NCBI RefSeq assembly: GCF_963169125.1
Contig: NC_084800.1
Span: 53,304,866-53,368,865 of the forward strand
Source of the DNA: Humulus lupulus
Lineage: Eukaryota > Streptophyta > Magnoliopsida > Rosales > Cannabaceae
DNA: 64,000 bases
Direction: 5' to 3'
Shown piece by piece: positions 10,250-19,210 of this stretch. The position numbers and the translations under genes were made by a program. The stretch's first letter is position 1; each line of letters opens with the position of its first letter. Under the pieces are notes generated by a model. The model was not told where the DNA came from, made no database searches, and saw only the letters and a list, made by a program, of their open reading frames with translations.

Positions 10250-13200
10250 GTAAGTATTTCTACTTTGCTCTTTCCTCCCAAACCTTAGGTTGTTGGTAGT
10301 TGTTAGAGTAGAGGTTTCTGCCATTATTGCTTATGTGCATGTGTGAATAGGGCTTTGGTAGGCATGTGATTGATGTGAGTCGATAAGTAGCCTTTTTTGC
10401 ATGCTTGGGCGATCTGCGTTCGGAAAGTCGTTCCTTGTTTTGCTGTTTTAGGGCATAAGCATGAACACCTTTAGGGTGTTTTTCTCTGGAAAAACATTTC
10501 TTTTGGTGGGCTTAGGCTCGGAGTCGGAGTCTGGTTCCTTGCTGCCCTTCGGGTGGCATGGTGCCAATCCCTCGGTAAGCTCTGTGGGAGCCTCTCCAAG
10601 CAGTTTTCGGGGAGGGTCTCCCCGACGCCTTTGATACCACTAGGGTATGACAAGGGTGCTGACTGCTTAGAGTGTTTTCTTCTTTCTTTCTTTTGTCCAG
10701 TGACGAACATCCCAAAGGAACAACTCCTTGCTGTGGGGGAGGCTGATTCTGCCCAAGAGAAGGGTTCCCCTGTCGCTGGCGCAAAGGGGAAAGGAAAGGC
10801 GAAAGTGGTCGCGGCTAGTCCACCGACTTCCAATAGTTCCATCTGGGAGATGGACCAAAAGCCGAACCTTTTCAGGAATTATGGCATGCTGGAGCTGTAT
10901 TCCTCCGAGGCAGGCCTGAAGAACATCCCAGGTCTGATGTGGCATCGTCTGTCGGTGCTGGGCGAGTCGGCTAGTCAGAGTCACGAGGGCTTCGGTGCCT
11001 GGAGCTGGGCACACATAGTGTGTGGGGCGCACTTGCCCCTAAGGAGCTACTTTGCCAATTTCTGTGTGAAGGTGGGGATTGCCCCCTTCCAGTTGATTCC
11101 TCCCAGCTACAAGCTCCTAGCAGGGTGGTTCATCTTTTGCAAGTCCCGGAAATTGGAAGCTCCTACCTCGGAGGAGGTGCTGTACTTCTACGGGTTGAAG
11201 TCTCAGCCTATGAGGGGTCATTCAGACAAGGTGGGGTTTTACAGGCTGGAAAGGCACCCGGACGTGATGTGCCCCACCTGTCATACCGCGAGGGTTCCAG
11301 ACCTCCGGGAATACTGGTTCCTGACGACTGGCTTTCCGCTGAAGAGGGTGCCAGCCCTATCTTTGGACTTCAAAATCCCTGGTAAGTATTCCTTCCTCTC
11401 CTTTTCAACTTTGTTTCTTTGCGTTTGATTTGCCTTTTGGTAGGATCTCTAACGCTCGTATTTGAATTTTGCAGAAGTCGTTCCGCGGACACCTCGCTGC
11501 GCGGAGATGATAAGGAGGTCCAAGTTCTATGAAGGGCTTTCTGAGGAAGAGTTGAAAGTGGAGGGACTTGTGACCTCCGAATCGTTGAGGGAGTATGGGT
11601 TACTTGCCTCCTTCCAAAACATCGAGCCAGTGAGTGGCAGGGGGCAAACTCAGGTGTCAGCTGACATCCGGGAGCAGATTGCCCTGGAGCTGTCTAAGGT
11701 GATCACCCAAGCAGCCCGGGACAAAAATACTTTATCTCCTAGTTGGGCGGAGAGGTTCCCCGACCCCCAGCCGGAGGAAGAGGAGATCGAGGCTCGCCAC
11801 ACCGCGGCTTACCCTAACGAAGGGGCTCCGGGGGCTAGTGCCTCCGGGAGAGGTAAGACTAGTTTTCGATTGATCCACACCCCCAGCCTGTCTGAGGTTT
11901 CCCGGACCTCTCAGATGGGGTTTGATCCCCGTTTCCTTAGGCTAGATCCGCGTAGGATACCCTTCGACAGATATTGCGATAGGGTAGATGAGCTCCTCGG
12001 GTGTCTGAGTGACGGTAGTCTGCCAGAAGGTGTCATCATGGTTGACCCTTCTTCCCTCAGCATGTCATTCCCGGACTTCAAGGAGTACGGGAGCTTCCTG
12101 GAGCAGGAAGCGATGTTTTGTTTTGCTCGGGGAAGGCCATCCACGTTTCTCGTGCATGGTCGTCCCTTTCAAACTTTTCTTTTTCTTGTTTCTTGTTCCC
12201 TGCTGGCGGGCTTGCTTGTGCTTTTTTGTTGATTGCCGCTTCTTACTTATTTTCTTTCTCATTGCTTGTTGGTTCGTTAACCTTGCTTTGTACGTTTCTT
12301 GCAGAGTATCCAGAAGCCAAGATGTTGGGGAGGGTTACTTTGCTCATTAAGAAGGCTGCCACTAGCCAAGACCCATCCACGGGGAAAGGACGGAAGACCA
12401 AGGCTGGTAGGGGAGGTAAAACTGCCTCCCCCAAGAAGACGAGTGGCGAGGCGCAAGTGTCTCCGAGGGTAGAGAAATCTCCTGCTGACGGGCCTTCCGA
12501 GACCATGATGGTCTCGAGTAGCAGCAGCGACGGGGAAGGGCTTGTGTTCCCCGTGAAGACAACTGGGGTGAGCAAGCGTCCCGGAGAAGATGCTGAGGGT
12601 GCTAAGAAGAAACGCCTTAGACACTCTTCTCCTGGTCGAAGGCAACAACAACAGCAACGACAGCAAGCACAACTACAACAACAGCAGCAACAAGAACAAC
12701 AGAGACAATCACCAACGTCACAGCTGCAGCAACCACAACATCCAAACCAGCAGCAGCAACAAGGGCAATTACTTCTGCTGCCGCAGCAGCAAAAGCAACA
12801 GACTGGGGCCTTAATACCCCGTCTGCCTCCTCCCCCAGCCCAAAGGGGGTCCACCCTTCCGGGGTCTCCTTCTTCTCAGACAACCAACCTTCCTCTGCCT
12901 GGCCTGAAGTTCCACTTCCCACGGAAGCCAACCAGTTTCCCCGCTGCCCTCCTGGAGGGTGTAAGACGGGCCGATAGTTTTTTGAAGAGGCGGTTAGAGG
13001 CGGAGAAGGCTGTTACTCAGGGAAGGGCAGATAACTTGTCTGCCGTGAAGAGAGCCGAGCTGGCCGAGGGGGTGAGATCCCTTCACCCGGCCGGAGCGGT
13101 TCTGGATGGTCCAGCCTTGGAGAAGAGGCTGGTGCCTAGGCTCGGACGTGCATTGGCGCCGTTCGGAGCTGAGATGATGGAGGACATGGCCCTGAGCTTA

Positions 13201-14389
13201 TGCGAGCTCAATTCTGAGAAATGGGCCATCAGTAGCAGCAAGGATCCGCTGTTGCTGACACACGCTGTGAAGCAGCAACTGTCCGGGGTAAGCCGTCAGT
13301 TGTTATTTTTTGGGATCACCTGTCTTTTGGTCCGGCTTTAGCTCATTCTGTTGTCTTTCCTTGCAGGCCTCTATGATCGCGGAACGCTCGTTCCGGGAGG
13401 TTGGTGCAGTTCTGGTTCAACTAGAGGAGAGCCAGCTGGCTCGCCAGGCCTTGGAGGCGGAGAAGCAGAAACTGACCCAACAGGCCTTGGAGGCCTCGGA
13501 GAAGATTGATCAGGCCCGGCGCACGACTGAGGAAGAGGCGGACAAGAAATATCTTGCCAAATATCAAGAGTACCGGGCCAAGGCAGAGAATGAGTTTAGA
13601 CAGCGGTCGGATGGGATGAAGGCCGAAAACTCTAAGCTCCGGGAAGAGCTGTCCCAAGCTAAGGTGGAGAAGGATACCCTGGAAGCTCGCTTGCAATCAA
13701 AAAATGATCTCCTCCTTAAGCAGCAAGAGGAATATTCCACTCTTCAGAGTAAGCTGCACGGGGAGGAGCAACTCCATCAGAGGAGCAGGGATCTCGTGTC
13801 TATGCTGCAGTTGGGGCTCGCCGAGAAGGATAAAGAGATCGGGGCCTTACAATTCACTGCCAGGGGGCATGTGACCGAGAAGCAATCCGTGCTGAGCCAA
13901 AATAGGGAACAGCGCAAGGAGATTGATTCTCTTAAGGGGGAGCGTGATGCCTCCAAGGCCGAAATGGAAAAATTGAGGGCTCAACTAACTGTCGCGGAGG
14001 CACAGCTGGCAACCTCCGAGGCGGAGCGCTTGAAGGAGAAGGAGGATGCTGAGGTGATACTGAACAGGACGATTAATATATCGCATGTGGTCCTCATGCA
14101 TCAACTCTGGAAAGTGAACCCGGAGGTATTAGGCTATCTGGGAGATGATGCCGAAGCCATGAGGGAGAAGCTACTCGTGTGGGATCAAGGCCCAGAGGCG
14201 TACGTCCAAACTTACAACATTGACGAACGTGCTGGAGCTCCTGAGGTGGGAGATCCTGGAGAGGCGGGGACCTCTGAACCTTCTCATGACAAAGTTCCGC
14301 CTTCCAATGAGCCGACTCCGCCAGCCTCAGTTGAAACCGATGCCCCCGAAGCTGCGGTCGTGGAAGCTGTAGTTACCCCCAATGCTTGA
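10249..14389 (+). CDS. Antisense gene of Tat copy 1: multi-exon protein with polyQ and coiled coil, open frame
   Basis: Proposed coding exons are A10249, 10701-11381, 11475-12158, 12305-13287 and 13367-14389. Phases close exactly (3372 nt, about 1123 residues) with no internal stop. The donor at 12159 is the weakest choice. Residues about 50-230 form the conserved domain (GAWSWAHIVCGAHLPLRSYF, VGIAPFQLIPPSYKLL) shared with copies 0, 2 and 3. It resembles, from memory, the Pfam putative gypsy-type transposon family. A polyQ/CAG-rich stretch lies at 12641-12812. The last exon is a long Glu/Lys/Gln-rich coiled coil, followed by a tail (MHQLWKVNPEVLGYLGDDAE) related to the copy 2 and 3 C-termini. 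I see no catalytic motif or signal peptide. Function unknown; structural or regulatory roles are possible. Confidence 0.7.
12641..12812 (+). repeat. CAA/CAG-rich polyglutamine-coding tract
   Basis: Runs of CAA and CAG codons (for example six consecutive Gln after QLQ) lie in the third large exon of the antisense gene. Mixed CAA/CAG usage argues that the tract is not a fresh pure-triplet expansion. The reverse strand gives a Cys/Val-rich shadow ORF that is not a gene. Confidence 0.8.
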
Positions 14390-14809
14390 AGGGGTTTTAT
14401 CTTTAATTATTTTTCATTTTGAGTTTTTCATTGCGGACATATTTGCCATAATTATAGCATTCTCCTTTCTTTTCTGCCGAGTTCTTTATTTATCTTTGCG
14501 CTTAGGGTAGACATTTATACGGTAGAAACTGTTGTAGGGGCGTATGAGGTTTTGGTTCCAACGGCCAAAACCTATGCACTTCCCACTTGAAGCTTTAACG
14601 GATGATGTCTTTTCCCACGTAGTTTCTAGGTTACGAAGGTTTCCTGGTTCCAACGGCCAGGCTCCTTTCCCCGTATTTTAGCTTTCCTGAGGCAAATAGC
14701 CAATCCCGGGACTTGTAGTTATACTGTTCGCTGGGATTGCTAAGGTGAACCGTTCCATGGTTTGGAACGGGAGTTCTTTTGGTGAGCGTCGCTAGACTTA
14801 AGGTTAGAT

Positions 14810-15450
14810 CTTTGCGAAGCAAAACTAACTGTTGTTGCGAACCTCATGGTGGCTGACTTCAGGGACCTGGCATGGAGCCCTGCGAGGCAAGGCACATTGC
14901 TGTCGGGGAAATCGCCACGCCCACCAGGTGTGATCCCGGAGCAGGGGCTTTGCGAAGCAAGGCCGGCTGTGAGTGGGGGATCGACCATGTCTGCTTCTGG
15001 AGCTGAAACTTGCAATGGCCAAGGAGCTCGCCATGCATTATTTTGTGAGATCCGGAGTTGGAGCCTGCGAAGCAAGGCTTACAACGGTCGCGGATCTTGC
15101 CATCTTTCGCCTTGCGGGACCCGGAGCTGGAGCTTGCGAAGCAGAGCTTTACAGCGATCACGGATCTTGCCATTTTTCGCCTTGCGGGACCCGGAGCTGG
15201 GGCTTGCGAAGCAAAGCTCTACAGCGCTCGCGGATCTTGCCATTTTTCGCCTTGCGGGACCCGGAGCTGGAGCTTGCGAAACAAAGCTCTACAGCGCTCG
15301 CGGATCTTGCCATCTTTCGCCTTGCGGGACCCGGAGCTGGAGCTTGCGAAGCAAAGCTCTACAGCGCTCCCGGATCTTGCCATCTTTCGCCTTGCGAGAC
15401 CCGGAGCTGGAGCTTGCGAAGCAAAGCTCTACAGCGATCGCGGAGTATTC
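14810..15450 (+). repeat. 70-bp tandem repeat array in the copy 1 3' untranslated region
   Basis: CGGATCTTGCCA recurs at 15091, 15161, 15231, 15301 and 15371, an exact 70-base period, with partial copies on either side. The unit contains TTGCGAAGCAAAGCTCTACA and CGCCTTGCGGGACCCGGAGC. More degenerate relatives with TTTGCGAAGCAA extend left to about 14810. The array lies between the 3' end of the antisense gene (14389) and the end of pol (15998), the hypervariable region in which Tat/Ogre elements are known to seed satellites. Several open frames of 140-217 codons across it are repeat artefacts. 15465-15770 has no recognised content. Confidence 0.9.
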
Positions 15451-15770
15451 TGCAAAGGACTTGTCAGGGAGTTGGGGGTGTTTTAGCGTAGCTCTATGAA
15501 CGTGCCTCAGCCCCCAGTCCCGTCCATCGCTGGGCTACACAGGAGATAATTTTCATGATACATAATGGCAGGCATTTCCATGGCAATTTTCACATAAGCA
15601 CATAATGCACATATGACACGTAATGCCAGCATGTTCATGGCAACAAATAAACCTAAGCTTAACAATTTAAACATTTCAAAAAATTTAAAAATTTCAAACA
15701 CAATGCTAGCACATAAGTGGTGTTCTGTGTACGTTTTGTTCAAGGGGCGTATGGCTATGCCTTAGCCATG

Positions 15771-15785
15771 TATACCCCCCAAGTG
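15771..15785 (-). other. Internal polypurine tract downstream of pol (copy 1)
   Basis: The minus strand reads CACTTGGGGGGTATA, a close match to the terminal PPT of the same element (CCTTGGGGGGTAAA), but lies about 215 bases after the integrase stop and about 6.3 kb before the 3' LTR. Copies 2 and 3 have G5 tracts at the equivalent place. It may prime a second plus-strand start. Confidence 0.5.
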
Positions 15786-15997
15786 AGCGTGGGGTCCGGA
15801 CGTCTCCGGACCGCGTGGTCACTTGTTAAAACGCAGCTTTGAACACAGGGATAAAAAGTGCAGTAAAAGCGGAGTGAATCTCTCCGTATTTCATTAAATT
15901 AGCCTGCTAGGCGTGAGTTTTACAACAGGGAGGATTATTTCCACATTTTTCACTTTTGCTAACTTCACCAAGGACTTCCGACTGGATGGTCCGGGGC

Positions 15998-16549
15998 CTA
16001 CTGGTAGTAACGGCGGAGGTGCTCCGCGTTCCAGGCGCGCGGGACTTTAGATCCGTCGAGTCTCTTTAAGTGATACGTCCCATGGCCCACTTTTTCTTGG
16101 ACTTCGTAGGGGCCTTCCCAGTTGGGTCCGAGGACTCCTACTCCCGGATCCTGCGTAGCAGGAAATACTCTCCGTAGGACAAGATCCCCAACTTCGAATG
16201 TACGGCTCTTGACTCTCGTGTTAAAGTGTCGGGCTATCTTGCCCTGGTACATTTTTAGTTGGACCTGCGACTGCTCCCGGAGCTCTTCGATCATGTCCAA
16301 GGACTCCTGGAGAAGGGCATGGTTCCGGGTAGGATCGTAGGTGTCTTGCCTGTGAGAGGGGATCATAGTTTCTACTGGGATGACGGCCTCGCAACCGAAG
16401 GTCATGGAATAAGGCGTGTGCCCCGTCGAAGTTCTCTCTGTTGTGCGATAGGCCCAAAGTACTCGCGGAAGTTCTTCCGGCCAGTGAGCCTTGCAGGCTT
16501 GGAGTTTTTTCTTCAACGTGGTATTTAATATTTTGTTTACAGCTTCCAC
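15998..16549 (-). pseudogene. Integrase C-terminal part, copy 1
   Basis: It starts after a TAG that breaks the normally continuous HPQANGQVE-type motif and includes the catalytic Glu region (ANGQVEAVNKIL). It continues through WAYRTTERTSTGHTPYSMTFGCEAVIP to the C-terminal domain (GDLVLRRVFPA, LGPNWEGPYEV) and the final RRYYQ. The ending is typical of Tat pol, with no chromodomain. The frame is otherwise open to its natural stop at 15998. Confidence 0.85.
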
Positions 16550-16561
16550 TTGCCCATTAGC

Positions 16562-18040
16562 CTAGGGTCTGGCGACTGCGGAAAAGCTTTTGATAATTCC
16601 ATGCGAAGCACAGAAGTTCGTGAAGTGTTCACTGTCAAATTGTTTTCCGTTGCCGGACACAATTTTTCGTGGAAGCCCAAAACGACACACTATATTCCTG
16701 ATGACAAATTCCAGTGCTTTTTTAGATGTGACCGTGTTCATAGGTTCAGCTTCAGCCCATTTGGTGAAGTAGTCTACCGCGACTATGGCGTACTTCACTC
16801 CACCCTTTCCAGTTGGGAGGGAACCTACTAGGTCAATGCCCCAAACGGCGAACGGCCAGGGGCTGGTCATTAGGGTAATTTTTGTAGGCGGCGCTCGCGG
16901 AACCTTGGCGTACCTCTGGCACTGCTCACATTTCCTGACATAATCCACACAATCCTTCTTCATGGTGGGCCAGAAGTATCCTTGTCGAAGGATCTTTTTG
17001 GAGAGGCTCAGCCCGGAGGTATGATCGCCACAGAAGCCTCCGTGAATCTCATGGATGATGGTGCTGACTTCGGTTCCGGCAACACACCTAAGGAAGGGTA
17101 TGGAAAACCCCCTGCGGTAAAGCTTTCCATCCATAACCACGTATCGGGGAGCTTGATATTGGAGCTTCCTTGCGTCAGCTTTATCAGTGGGGAGCTCTCC
17201 GGTGGTGAGAAATCTGAGGATGGGTCCTATCCAGGAGTGGGAATGGTCGATGATGGCGTTTATCCTTCGTGTCTCAGTACTGGGGGCTTCTAAGTGCCCG
17301 ATGGGGACTAAGCCATACTGTTCAATCTCCGGGTCCGTTGCAAGCTTGGCCAGCGTGTCCGCGAGTGAGTTCTGGTCCCGGGGGACCTGGCGGATTTGGT
17401 AGCCTTTGAAATGCTGCAGTAGGTCGCGGGAGAGAGACACGTAGGCAGCCATCCTTTCTCCTTTCGTCTGGTATTCCCCGGATATTTGATTTACCACAAG
17501 TAGGGAGTCGCTGTATACTTCAATTTTTTGGGCTCCGACTTCTCTGGCCAGTCGTAACCCAGCTAACATGGCTTCGTGTTCTGCCTCGTTGTTGGATGCT
17601 GGGAACGCGAAACGGATGGCGCTCTGGAGCTGATGCCCTTGGGGAGATATGAGGATGACCCCCGCTCCAGCTCCTTTTTCATTTGAGGCTCCGTCTACAT
17701 AGACCTTCCAGGTGGGAAGTTCCGGGACAGGATCTTCCGGGAGGTCATTCATTCCCGAGCATTCCACAATAAAGTCCGCGAGAGCTTGACCTTTTATGGA
17801 AACACGTGGTTGGTAGTGGACGTCGAACTGGCTCAGTTCCATGGCCCACTTAAGCAATCTGCCAGAAGACTCGGGCTTCTGCAGGACTTGTCGGAGAGGG
17901 TGGTTGGTGAGTACTTTGATGGTGTGCGCCTGGAAATATGGCCTCAGCTTCCGTGAAGCAATCAGCAAGCAGAGGGAGAGTTTCTCGATCATTGAATATC
18001 TGGACTCGGCGTCCAATAACCTCTTGCTTACGTAATACAC
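16562..18040 (-). pseudogene. Dual RNase H and integrase core, copy 1
   Basis: From the N-terminus: the end of the RT-linked RNase H (YYVSKRLLDAESRYSMIEKL, LTNHPLRQVL), then a second RNase H with visible acidic residues (VYVDGASN, NNEAEHEAM, YSDSLLV, NSLADTLAKLA). The integrase zinc-binding HHCC region (HEIHGGFCGDH, CEQCQRY) and core (WGIDLVGSLPTGKGG, DYFTKWAEAEP) follow. The second catalytic Asp motif reads SGNGKQFD where SDNG is expected, so the Asp is replaced by Gly, which should inactivate strand transfer. Stops flank it at 16562 (TAG) and 18041-18049 (TAG); both look like former glutamine codons. Confidence 0.88.
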
Positions 18041-18046
18041 AGGGAG

Positions 18047-19198
18047 CTAGATACGGCCATCTTCCCGGACGAGAGCGGCACTCACTGCGTGCTCTGTCAT
18101 AGCTAAGTATAAGAACAACGCCTCTCCTTCGACAGGTTTGGACAGAATGGGAGCTCGGGTTAAATGTTCTTTGAGGTGTTGGAAGGCTGCTTCGCATTCG
18201 GGGGTCCACTCGAACTTCTTGTTTCCTCGCAACACATTGAAGAAGGGGATACACTTGTCAGTGGCCTTGGATACGAAGCGGCTGAGAGCAGCTATCCTTC
18301 CGGTAACGCTCTGGACATCCTTATGTTTCCGGGGGGAAGGCATATCTATGAACGCCTTTATTTTCTCAGGGTTGGCTTCCACTCCGCGGGAGCTGACAAT
18401 GAAACCGAGGAACTTCCCAGACGAGACCCCGAAAGTACATTTCTTTGGATTTAGTTTCATCCCGTACTTTCGGATCACGGCGAAAGCTTCCTCAAGGTCG
18501 TCACTGTGGTCCCCGGAGGTCTTGGACTTTACCAACATGTCGTCCACGTACACCTCCATGTTCCTCCCCAGTTGGTCCTTGAACATTCTGTTTACCAGAC
18601 GCTGGTACGTCGCCCCAGCGTTCTTCAAACCGAAAGGCATGACCACGTAACAGTAGACACCCTTGTCCGTGAGGAAGCTGGTGTGTTCCTGGTCCGCGAC
18701 ATGCATCTTGATCTGGTTGTATCCGGAGTACGCATCCATGAAGGATAGGAGTTCTTACCCGGAAGTAGCGTCTACCATCTGATCGATTCGCGGAAGAGGG
18801 AAACAATCTTTCGGGCAGGCCTTGTTTAGGTCCGTGAAGTCAATGCACATTCTCCAGGACCCATCGGGTTTCGGGACCAGAACTGGGTTGGCCAACCACA
18901 CGGGATAGTGCGACTCCTGGAGAAAGCCTATGGACATCAATTTGTCCACTTCAGCTTTGACGGCTTCGGCTCTCACTGGGTCCAGCGGCCTCCTCTTTTG
19001 GCGAATTGGAGTTGCAGATGGGTCTATGTTGAGAGCGTGGCAAGCAACATTGGGATTAATCCCCGTCATATCAGCGTGGCACCATGCCAGGATATCCTGA
19101 TTATCCTTCACAGTGGCCACGATCTTATCTCGAATGGCCGACGGCAGGTTTTTCCCCACCTGAATGACTTTGGTGGGTTCTCCCGGGTTGAGGATCAC
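18047..19198 (-). pseudogene. Reverse transcriptase, copy 1, one internal stop
   Basis: The RT begins with the connector (VGKNLPSAIRDKIV...DILAWCHADMTGINP), then palm and fingers (ANPVLVPKPDGSWRMCIDF, KACPKDCFPLPRID). After a TAA at 18755-18757 it continues with SFMDAYSGYNQI, PFGLKNAGATYQRLV and the intact catalytic box YVDDMLV, ending LVREDGRI before a TAG. The stop replaces a residue between ATSG and ELLSF. The catalytic motifs themselves are sound. Confidence 0.9.
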
Positions 19199-19210
19199 CT
19201 CTTCGACTTC

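Noticed and set aside
12243..12854. 203-codon Cys-rich ORF on the minus strand
   Set aside because: It is the complement of the CAA/CAG polyglutamine tract and spans an intron of the antisense gene.
15061..15450. Regularly spaced repeats resembling a CRISPR array
   Set aside because: The whole 70-base unit is repeated without unique spacers, in a plant retroelement.
14846..15499. Open frames of 140-217 codons with repeated peptide units
   Set aside because: They arise from the 70-bp tandem repeat; all three plus frames stay open over the array because the unit lacks stops, and the period is not a multiple of three.
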